Below are positions 42,108 through 49,712 of a stretch of DNA of 64,000 bases, in pieces. A program made the translations under genes and the position numbers. The stretch is from positions 62,001 to 126,000 of the forward strand of contig NZ_BMPF01000001.1 of assembly GCF_014647455.2 (NCBI RefSeq), in the 5' to 3' direction. Origin of the DNA: Halarchaeum grantii (lineage in GTDB: Archaea; Halobacteriota; Halobacteria; Halobacteriales; Halobacteriaceae). How positions within the stretch are numbered: position 1 is the stretch's first letter; the number at the start of each line of letters is the position of its first letter. The notes below the pieces were generated by a model. The model was not told the origin of the DNA and searched no databases. It saw only the letters and a program-made list of their open reading frames with translations.

Positions 42108-43607
42108 TCAGACGGGAGCTAACGGCCGAGGAGCGCTCACCATCAGCCAGCCGCTGGGGTCGGTCGAGTTCCCCGCTGACTCCGCGCAGTGCGTCGCGGA
42201 ATCGACCGCGGACTTCGCTTTTCCCCAAAAACCGGAGTAGGTCGAGTCGTTGGCGTGCTCGGAGACGCACGAGGACACGTTTTTGTCCGCGTCGTTGAGT
42301 CGGGAGAGGGTCTCGTTGGTCGCGTCTCGGGCGTCACGCGTCGCGTTCGCTACCCTCGTAGTACCATCCCGATAGACAGAACTGTTCTGGACCAGCTCGG
42401 TAGCGTTCAGCGTCTGGTTCACGGCCGAGCGTGCGCCCGTGTTTGCGAGGGAGACGTTCGTCACGCGCATCCCGGTGATCTGTTCGCTCTGGTTGATCGC
42501 GTCGTCGACGGAGGTGTTCTTCGGGATAGCGACCTCTCGTGTCGCGTTCCCGATGGTGACGTTCATCGTTCTGTTCGCGCCCGCTGAAGCGAAGTTCCAC
42601 GAGACGTGGCTCGGGATCGTTTCCGTCGTGTTCGAGAGGAGCCGGGTCTGCTCGACGCCTTGCGCCTCGGCGATGTACGTCCAGTCCACGTCGTGCGCGC
42701 TCAACTTGAGACCCATTTCGCCGGCGGTCATCATCGTCTGATCGACGAGGCCGAGCATCGACCCTCGAAGCGTGGCGTGTATCTCGCTCATCCCCAAGGC
42801 CCACGCTCGGTCTCCGAGGACGTAGCGGAGGCGATAGAGGCCGACCTCGCTCGCCCGGTTCGTTACGTATCTCGTGCCGGCGAACGCGGGCTTGTAGAAC
42901 GCGCCCTCCGTGAGGAGGAGCGCATCGACGCCGAAGACGAGCGTCGAAACGTAGTACCGTCGGAGCGCTCGGTCCGAGATGTTCCCCTCCTCACTCTCGT
43001 TTCGGACTGTACACGCGGCGTCGGCCATCCGATTGTAGCTCCCGACGAGCGGCGTGTACTTCGCGGCTTTCCCCGTGATGGAACGGAACCCTTCAGTGCG
43101 GGGTACGTCCGACGTGAATTGTTCCCGGACGATCTGCGTCGCGTAGTCGAGCCGACGCCCCATCGTGCCCGTCATACTCGCTCCGTGGGCGAGCTGTAGC
43201 GATGAAATCGAGTCCCCGAGTTGTTCGTCCTCTCGGCAGAGGTTCGTCGCTGCGGAGACCGACGCGTTCCGCCTGTCCTCCGATGTATCGACGTTGTCGT
43301 AGAACGACGCTATCAGCGCCATCGCGCGAACTCTGTCCAGGCTATCGATCCCGGCCGCTCCGGGAGCCTTTTCGAGGGCGTATTGCTGAAGTGGTATCTG
43401 AGCTCGGGGACCGACGGTCGTCGTCGGCTCCGTGGTAGTCTTCGCTGACGTGGTGACCGTCGTCGTGCCCGACTGCTGGCTGACTGGCCGCTCCGTCTGT
43501 TGCTGTGTCGTCGTTACAGTCCCCGCCGATGAACAGCCCGCGAGTAGTATGAGAAGTGCGCAGGCAACCGCAGCGATCTGTGTTCGTGTGGGTTTCGAGA
43601 GGAACAC
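42108..43607 (-). CDS. Secreted lipoprotein of unknown function
   Basis: 499 residues starting at GTG. Sec-type lipoprotein signal: basic KPTRTQ, hydrophobic IAAVACALLILLAGC, with the lipobox Cys near residue 26, then a Thr-rich tether. The mature part is helical with many NxT/NxS sequons in the C-terminal half (NQTLNAT, NATRDARDATNET) and paired Cys. The GTG is preferred to a far upstream ATG because a minus-strand cttatagg box at about 43631-43638 lies about 27 bases away. Convergent with the membrane-protein pair. Confidence 0.72.
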   Translation of the reverse strand: MFLSKPTRTQIAAVACALLILLAGCSSAGTVTTTQQQTERPVSQQSGTTTVTTSAKTTTEPTTTVGPRAQIPLQQYALEKAPGAAGIDSLDRVRAMALIASFYDNVDTSEDRRNASVSAATNLCREDEQLGDSISSLQLAHGASMTGTMGRRLDYATQIVREQFTSDVPRTEGFRSITGKAAKYTPLVGSYNRMADAACTVRNESEEGNISDRALRRYYVSTLVFGVDALLLTEGAFYKPAFAGTRYVTNRASEVGLYRLRYVLGDRAWALGMSEIHATLRGSMLGLVDQTMMTAGEMGLKLSAHDVDWTYIAEAQGVEQTRLLSNTTETIPSHVSWNFASAGANRTMNVTIGNATREVAIPKNTSVDDAINQSEQITGMRVTNVSLANTGARSAVNQTLNATELVQNSSVYRDGTTRVANATRDARDATNETLSRLNDADKNVSSCVSEHANDSTYSGFWGKAKSAVDSATHCAESAGNSTDPSGWLMVSAPRPLAPV

Positions 43608-43787
43608 GAGATACAGTGGCTCTGGGAATCCTATAAGTCTTGTATCCCATCCAACTATAATATCGCATGTGGCCCGGATAGCATCGATACGGCCCTCTTT
43701 CGAGGGTTCCCGAGCTAGTCGCTTTCTGCGAGACACGCCCCGACGGTATCCTTCCATCGCGTAGTTGACTAGCTCGAACCGCGGCAC

Positions 43788-44450
43788 TCACTGGGAGCGT
43801 TCGCTCCGAGACGCGCACCCGCTCTCGAAACGACGACAGCCGGTCCGGAGCGGGCAGCTGTCGCACCTCGGCTCGCGCGCTCGACACACGTCCGCCGCGA
43901 AGTCCAACATGGCGTGGAGGAAGTCACCGATCCGATCTTCGGGCGCGAGAGCGGCGGCGATTTCTCGAAGCGCGTCGGAGTCCGGATCGACGCCGAAGAA
44001 CCGGGAGACCAGCCGACGAACGTTCGTGTCGACGGCGACTGTCCGCTCGCCGTAGGCGTGTATCAGGACCGAACGGGCGGTGTACTCGCCGACGCCGTGT
44101 AGCGAGAGCAATGCCGTTCGTTCGGCGGGAACGGTTCCCGCGTGTCGTTCCAACAACTGCGCGGAGCAGCGTTCGAGGTGGCCGGCGCGCTTCGTGAGGC
44201 CGAGGGGTTCGACGGCGTCGACGAGCCGGTCGGAGGGCGCGGCGACGAGACACGCGGGGGTCGGATACCGAGCGACGAAGGGGACGTACGCGCCTTCAAC
44301 GGCGGACGCGGTGGTGCGCTGGAGCAGTACCTCGGCGACGAGGATCTCGAAGGCGGTCCTGGCGTCCTCGCGCCAAGGGAGCGCGTGCCTGCCGTTCTCG
44401 TCGTACCAGTCGAGCAGCCGTTCGACGAAGACGCGCCGTGTACTCGTCAC
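43788..44450 (-). CDS. HhH-GPD DNA glycosylase, Mig/MutY-like
   Basis: 220 residues. LVAEVLLQRTTASAVEGAY, helix-hairpin-helix HGVGEYTARSVL (Tyr123 in the position of the EndoIII lysine), catalytic Asp141 in VAVDTNVRR, and a 4Fe-4S cluster with Cys189, 196, 199, 205 (spacing 6-2-5). Tyr instead of Lys marks a monofunctional glycosylase. The overall pattern resembles the plasmid-borne thymine-DNA mismatch glycosylase Mig of Methanothermobacter, which protects against deamination of 5-methylcytosine near a restriction-modification system. MutY-like adenine specificity is the alternative. Confidence 0.8.
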   Translation of the reverse strand: MTSTRRVFVERLLDWYDENGRHALPWREDARTAFEILVAEVLLQRTTASAVEGAYVPFVARYPTPACLVAAPSDRLVDAVEPLGLTKRAGHLERCSAQLLERHAGTVPAERTALLSLHGVGEYTARSVLIHAYGERTVAVDTNVRRLVSRFFGVDPDSDALREIAAALAPEDRIGDFLHAMLDFAADVCRAREPRCDSCPLRTGCRRFESGCASRSERSQ

Positions 44451-44883
44451 GGGCGTTCTGGTGCGTTATCGTTGAAAAACGCGCGGTCGCGCTACCGAGA
44501 CGGCCCGTGATCTGAGTTAGTATTTCGTCGGGGACTGGTATTACTGACTGCAGTGGAACTCTCGAAGTCAGAGTCCACAGAAGCGATCCGTCAGTCGAGT
44601 TGGCGGCGCGAATCAGTCTTGAAGCGTGGTGACGGTCCGGCCGGCCTCTTCGCTGCGCGACATCCCGTACGTCGCAAGCATCTCCTCGACGGCCTCGTCC
44701 AGACTCATCGTTCGAGCGGATCTACGCCAGGGACCCGTATAGATTCTCGCCCGTTTTGGAACCGTTCCGCGTTTCGGACTGGCATATCTCTCCGGATCTG
44801 CCTGGGATCGATCCCCCAATAATTCGCCCTATTCGTCCGAACGGAGCGATAGTGTGGTGTACCGTATCGGCGTACCACGGTCT
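44451..44883. other. Intergenic region, one possible 31-codon frame
   Basis: The only candidate is a minus-strand frame 44613-44708, MSLDEAVEEMLATYGMSRSE and 11 more residues, helical and acidic; it is unsupported by context. A near-palindrome GTGGTGTACC...GGCGTACCAC (about 44853-44878) lies just before the recombinase start and could be an operator. Confidence 0.4.
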
Positions 44884-45549
44884 ATGCCAGCAACTCGGGA
44901 GCGGTCCCTGACGGAGCGCGATTTCGAACGCTTGATCCGGGCGACCTACCGGATCGACGACGACGAGAAGGCGCTCGAAGCGCGCGCGCTCGTCCTCGTC
45001 GGTGGTCGCCTCGGACTCCGGCCCGGCGAGTTCACGCACCTCTCCTCGTCGTGGATCGACTGGCAACGCCAGATGATCCGCATCCCGAGCCACCACCAGT
45101 GTACGAAGGGCCGAGACGGTAGTCTCTGTGGGTACTGTCGGCAGGTCATCGAACAGCAGGTCCAGTCGTCGGACCGGAGCTTCGCGGAACTCGAACGGGA
45201 GTACTGGCAGCCGAAGACGACCGCTGGCGCGCGCGCCGTCCCCTTCCACTTCTCTCCCCGGGTCCACGTCGCACTGGAGTTCCTCGACGAACGCCACGAC
45301 GGCTGGCCGTACTCGTTCTCTACGGTACAGCGCCGCCTCAACACGACGCTCGATCACGCGCCGCGACTACCGGCGGACGCGACGTCACCGCACGGGCTCC
45401 GCGCGACTGCGGCCTCCTATCACGCCAGTCGGGGTTTGGACATGCCCGCGCTTCGCGCGATGTTCGGCTGGAAGGACCTCGAAACCGCCCAACAGTACCT
45501 CAACGTCGACGGTGCGATGACGCGCCGCGCGCTCAGCAGTATCCACTGA
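44884..45549 (+). CDS. Tyrosine recombinase catalytic domain with Cys/His insert
   Basis: 221 residues, without an N-terminal core-binding domain. Arg in GGRLGLRPGEFTHL, a Cys/His insert (HHQCTKGRDGSLCGYCRQ) that could bind zinc, then PKTTAGARAVPF (Lys of the beta-hairpin), HGLRATAASYHA (H-x-x-R then His), WKDLETAQQYLNV with Tyr nucleophile. This is a widespread haloarchaeal integrase-like family often found in islands. Third recombinase in the element; its site is unknown. Confidence 0.82.
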   Translation: MPATRERSLTERDFERLIRATYRIDDDEKALEARALVLVGGRLGLRPGEFTHLSSSWIDWQRQMIRIPSHHQCTKGRDGSLCGYCRQVIEQQVQSSDRSFAELEREYWQPKTTAGARAVPFHFSPRVHVALEFLDERHDGWPYSFSTVQRRLNTTLDHAPRLPADATSPHGLRATAASYHASRGLDMPALRAMFGWKDLETAQQYLNVDGAMTRRALSSIH

Positions 45550-45591
45550 CACGTTACGGCGGTCAGCAGTAGATATGTGGGGAGAGCGCTC

Positions 45592-48500
45592 TCAGGCGAG
45601 GTCGTCGTACTTCGCCAGCACCGTCTCGAAGTACTCCTCGTCCATCAGGCGGGGGTTGTGTACGCGGTGGAAGTCGTCGAGGACGAACGCCGTCTGATCG
45701 CGGTCGAGCTCGTAGGCGTGGAACGCAGCGGCGTCGAGTTCGGCCTGCACCTCGCGGCGCTCGGCCATCTCCGTCGCCGGTTCGATACCGCCGAGGCGGT
45801 TACGCATCTCCTCGAAGCCCTCCCCATAGCAGTTGAGCCGCGCGGCCCGCGTCCAGATGTAGTCGAACCACTCGTCGCCCTCAGTAAGGCGGGGTGCCTG
45901 TGACTCTTTCAGTTTGTAAAAGACGACAGTCGAGTCTACCTTCGTCCGCATGAGGAAGTCGAACGGGAGACTATTGAGGAGACCGACCGTCACGAACAGT
46001 TCCTCATCAGAGTAAATGCGCTCGTAAGCGCCGTGAAGCGGCATTTCGGAGAGGTCGTCTTCCTCGGGAGACACCTCGTAAGGCCGGAGGGTCGGGACCT
46101 TATCGTGACAGACCACTCCTTTCGGGAGAACCGTCGAGATGAGCGTTCGCTCGTCAGTTGAGCGAGCGATATCCCGATAGGAGATACGATATTCAGTGCA
46201 ATCGAGAAGCACGTCGTCCTCCGACAGCGGCTCCCCGCGATGCTCTTCGAGAAGGTCGTTTACGAAGCCGATTTGCGAACCCGAGCCATCGAAGGCGTCG
46301 TAGAGACCACGCTTCAGTTTCGGGAGGCTTTTCTCTCGAATCCGGCGCTTTGCGCTCAGCTCGGGGTTTTCCTCTTCGTCAACGCTCCAGAACTTCGGCT
46401 CCTCCAAGTCAGCCAAGACAGACGAGTCATACATGAACTGGTAGATGTTACTCCCGCCGAGAACCGGATAGTCGCCACTCTCATCGGACTCAACGAAGCG
46501 GTCAACATCGTTTCCCCTATCTAATTCTCGATATGGTTCTACGTACCAACTGGACTCTATCTGTTCCGTAATTGGTGGGTGTTGGAGTATCGTATTCAAA
46601 ATCCGCACTTCCTCCTGTGAATCGAGATACGGAAAGATAGCGGCCTCAGGGGAATACTCTCGCAAGACACGGCGTGGAATAGAAAGGGCGTGCTTCTCGA
46701 ACTCCTTCAGCACGTTCACATCGTTTTGCTGGAAGACTCCTTTGAGTTCGTCCGTTGAACCTCTATTCTCGAAAGCGAGAACCCCGAAGTTGTACCGGTT
46801 GTCTATCTCGGGGAAGATCCCCTTGTTCTCGAACGTGATGAGTGACTTGATCTCTGTCTCATCGAGTAAATGTAGTCGAAGGTCTTTGGTCGACGAGCCA
46901 TTGAAAATCGCGCCCGGTAGTACCTGCGAGACGTATCCGTCGTCACGGGCTATCTGGAAGACCCGTTCGAGGAACAGCGCAGAGAGATCGTTCTCAGTTG
47001 CCTGAGTTCTACCTGCGACCGTCGGCCGCTGAAGTTCGTAGTCGTCTGTGTTGTTGAAGTAATCCGCCTGAATCTCCACGCTCCGTTTGTATTCTTCCCA
47101 CCCCTCCCGGATATCAGGATCCTCCATCAATTCGTCTTGCCGGGCCTTTTTCGCTTCCGGGAGGAGCGTCCTGAACTCGGGATCAAACCGGGTGAAGTAA
47201 TCGTCACGCTGAGGAGTGATTCTGTCCCACGGCGGGTTTCCGATGACTACGTCGAAGCCACCATCGGCGTATACCTCAGCGAACTCCAGCACCCAGTTGA
47301 ACGGTTCCATCTCGGCGACCGTCTCCGTGGCTATGTCTTCAATGCCGGCTTCCTCAAAGTCCCGCTGTATATCGCCGATGAGCTCCTCGCGGGCGATCTC
47401 CAGTTTCTCATTCGCTCGCGTTCGGTGTTCCTCAGCGGTCTCGCTGTCGAGCGCGTTCTCGTGCGCTTCGATTTCCTCGATGATGTCCTGATAGCGGTCG
47501 CGGACGCTGTCCTCGCTGAAACTCCCGAGTCTGTAATCACCCTCATCGGTCGTCTCGGGGAAGCCCGTGTATCCGATCAGGCTGTTCCCCTCGCGGAGGT
47601 TGAACGCGACGTTCGGGAGGGCGAGCGCGTCGTCCCCGGCGAGGTCGTCGACGTTCTCAGTTTCGAGCGCCGAGATGACGGAGAGCCAGCATCGGAGTTT
47701 CGCAATCTCAACCGCCGGCCCCATCAGGTCCACGCCGTAGATATTGTTGAGGACGGTCGTTTTGCGGAGTTTGTACGCGTCGGGGTAGGAATCGGACCGA
47801 GCGTACAGCGCTCGGCGGACGTTGACGATCTCTTCGAGGACGGACGTGAGGAAATGCCCGCTCCCGCAGGCCGGATCGACCACGCGAAACTCGTCAACCT
47901 CGGCGAGGAGCGCGCTTATCGTACTCCAGCGCCCCGGGAGTTCCTCAATGAGGTCGTACACCGAGTCGAAACCCCATGCCTCGTGTTCGGGCCAGTCGGC
48001 GCGTTCGACCAGCGCGGTTTCGAACCGGTCGAGGAGCGCTGGCCGGACGGTCTCCTCGGCGGAGAATCGCGTTATCTCGCTAGGCGTGTAGTACGCTCCG
48101 AGCTCCTTGTTCGTGTCGGCGTTGTCGCTCGTGACGTAGTTGATCGTCTTCTCGAAGACGTTCCCGAGGACGCTCGGGTCGAGGTCGGTCGGCGCGCCTC
48201 CCGCCGAGAAGCTGTACCGTTCGAGGAGGTCAACGATGGAGAGGAGGACGGAGTTCCGGACGTCGAAGTCCGCTTCGTTCTCAATCGTGGCCCGGAAGAG
48301 CCCGCCGTTGAGGTAGGGGATACCTTCGAAGAGGTCGATGTTCTGAACGTTGGCGGGGCGGTTCCCGCGTTCCTCGTTCAGGACGTCGTAGAAGAGCGGC
48401 TGGAGAAACGTCTCGTAGAACGACCCGGGATACACCCCGTCCCGATAGGTGTCCTTGAGGGTGTAGAGCAGGTCGGGGTGGACGAGGGACTTGTCTTCGA

Positions 48501-49419
48501 GGAACTTGATGAAGACGAGCCGGTTCATCAGTTCGACCGAGAACAGCCTGACGTCGTCCTCGTTCGCCCCGTCCGCTGCGACGACGCCGTCACCGACGAG
48601 CGAGCGCGTGGTCGTCTCGTCGTCGTCCACGACACCGAAGACGTACCGGACGTAGTCGTCGTAGAACTCGTCCGTTATCTCCTCGCGCTTGCGTTCGATG
48701 ACTTGGCGGGCGTCGCCCGCGATGATGACGAAGTTCTCGTATTCGAACGTTCGGAGGAGACGAGAGACGGGGTCACGGTCGGCATCGAGAACGGCTTCGG
48801 TCGGATCTTCGCGCCGTCCGACCTGATTCTCGAAGAGCGCGAGGAGGACTGGGCGGAGGTCTACTTCCTCGATGACGTTGTGGGTGTACGAGTCCGGGTC
48901 GTACCGAACGAAGACCCAGCGGAGGCCGTCGGTTGCGAAGCCGAAGTCCGACTCGAACTCCCGCTGACTGAGCCAGTCCCGGACCTGCCCGAGCCCGTGC
49001 TTTCGGCTGTGCAGGTCCTTGTTAATGGGTTCCGCTTCGATGAGGAGTCTCGTCGAGTCGATTTCGTCGTGCTCGCGGAGCGAGGCCGCGTAATCCGCGA
49101 CCCGTGTCCGACCTCCCGAGAGGCCACCGGCTTCGGTCGCGTAGTCGTATCCGAGTGCGTCGAGAAGCGGATCGACGACGGCGTCCTGCGTGAACGATTC
49201 CGGTTGGAGACCGTCGCGCGTCATGCTCGCTTTGAGCTGGTAACTTCCGGAGTCCGCGCGAAGGACCCTCTCCAGCGTGTCGTCGTCTATCTGCTTACGG
49301 AGATTCGAAACGATGGCGTCCAGCGTCTCGATGGCCTGATCGACCGCATCAGCGTCAACGGACGTCTCGAATTCCCGGGCGACGAAAGCGGTCTGTCCCG
49401 AGGAAGAGTTCGCGGACAT
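45592..49419 (-). CDS. Type IIG restriction-modification protein (Eco57I-type), RM1
   Basis: 1275 residues combining restriction, methylation and target recognition. N-terminal nuclease-like domain: VADY then LLIEAEPINK (about 125-135), where the expected E-x-K lysine is Glu. Helical spacer to about 420. Methylase: GAYYTPSEITRF, motif I VVDPACGSGHFL (about 516), VLNNIYGVDLMGPAVEIAKL, motif IV VVIGNPPWDRI (about 726). C-terminal target recognition from about 850 (SQVLPGAIFNGSSTKDLR) to the end. Faces away from RM2 across a 293-bp region with shared boxes. Modifies adenine by family rule; sequence target unknown. Confidence 0.9.
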   Translation of the reverse strand: MSANSSSGQTAFVAREFETSVDADAVDQAIETLDAIVSNLRKQIDDDTLERVLRADSGSYQLKASMTRDGLQPESFTQDAVVDPLLDALGYDYATEAGGLSGGRTRVADYAASLREHDEIDSTRLLIEAEPINKDLHSRKHGLGQVRDWLSQREFESDFGFATDGLRWVFVRYDPDSYTHNVIEEVDLRPVLLALFENQVGRREDPTEAVLDADRDPVSRLLRTFEYENFVIIAGDARQVIERKREEITDEFYDDYVRYVFGVVDDDETTTRSLVGDGVVAADGANEDDVRLFSVELMNRLVFIKFLEDKSLVHPDLLYTLKDTYRDGVYPGSFYETFLQPLFYDVLNEERGNRPANVQNIDLFEGIPYLNGGLFRATIENEADFDVRNSVLLSIVDLLERYSFSAGGAPTDLDPSVLGNVFEKTINYVTSDNADTNKELGAYYTPSEITRFSAEETVRPALLDRFETALVERADWPEHEAWGFDSVYDLIEELPGRWSTISALLAEVDEFRVVDPACGSGHFLTSVLEEIVNVRRALYARSDSYPDAYKLRKTTVLNNIYGVDLMGPAVEIAKLRCWLSVISALETENVDDLAGDDALALPNVAFNLREGNSLIGYTGFPETTDEGDYRLGSFSEDSVRDRYQDIIEEIEAHENALDSETAEEHRTRANEKLEIAREELIGDIQRDFEEAGIEDIATETVAEMEPFNWVLEFAEVYADGGFDVVIGNPPWDRITPQRDDYFTRFDPEFRTLLPEAKKARQDELMEDPDIREGWEEYKRSVEIQADYFNNTDDYELQRPTVAGRTQATENDLSALFLERVFQIARDDGYVSQVLPGAIFNGSSTKDLRLHLLDETEIKSLITFENKGIFPEIDNRYNFGVLAFENRGSTDELKGVFQQNDVNVLKEFEKHALSIPRRVLREYSPEAAIFPYLDSQEEVRILNTILQHPPITEQIESSWYVEPYRELDRGNDVDRFVESDESGDYPVLGGSNIYQFMYDSSVLADLEEPKFWSVDEEENPELSAKRRIREKSLPKLKRGLYDAFDGSGSQIGFVNDLLEEHRGEPLSEDDVLLDCTEYRISYRDIARSTDERTLISTVLPKGVVCHDKVPTLRPYEVSPEEDDLSEMPLHGAYERIYSDEELFVTVGLLNSLPFDFLMRTKVDSTVVFYKLKESQAPRLTEGDEWFDYIWTRAARLNCYGEGFEEMRNRLGGIEPATEMAERREVQAELDAAAFHAYELDRDQTAFVLDDFHRVHNPRLMDEEYFETVLAKYDDLA

Positions 49420-49430
49420 CCTTCGTTACG

Positions 49431-49447
49431 GAGCGTGCCGATTGCCC
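49431..49447 (+). promoter_or_regulatory. Box A of the divergent RM region (17 bp)
   Basis: gagcgtgccgattgccc, 11 bases before the RM1 start codon. Read on the RM1 strand the shared core is GCAATCGGCACGCT. Identical to the 17 bases at 49496-49512. Confidence 0.7.
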
Positions 49448-49495
49448 GCGCCCCCGTCTTACGAGAAGCAGAGAGGCGATAGAAGACGGGCTAGA

Positions 49496-49512
49496 GAGCG
49501 TGCCGATTGCCC
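49496..49512 (+). promoter_or_regulatory. Box B of the divergent RM region (17 bp, direct copy of A)
   Basis: gagcgtgccgattgccc, 65 bp from box A, same orientation. Confidence 0.7.
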
Positions 49513-49675
49513 AAGTTGTCATAGCCGACACCAACCGAAAGACTGGGTCCAGCACCGAGGAAACGGAGTTGCATCAGTGGATAGATATTCTCAATCGGGG
49601 CGTATATCATCTTTTCTGTATCACTAGTATTCCTCGAAATACCTCACACGCTTGCTAGAATACGCGTAGATACGA

Positions 49676-49689
49676 GCAATCGGCACGCT
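49676..49689 (-). promoter_or_regulatory. Box C of the divergent RM region (14 bp, inverted)
   Basis: gcaatcggcacgct on the forward strand, the exact inverse of the core of boxes A and B, 23 bases before the RM2 ATG. Relative to its gene it has the same orientation as box A has to RM1. Confidence 0.7.
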
Positions 49690-49712
49690 ACATTGTGCAC
49701 GGATGGCCATCG

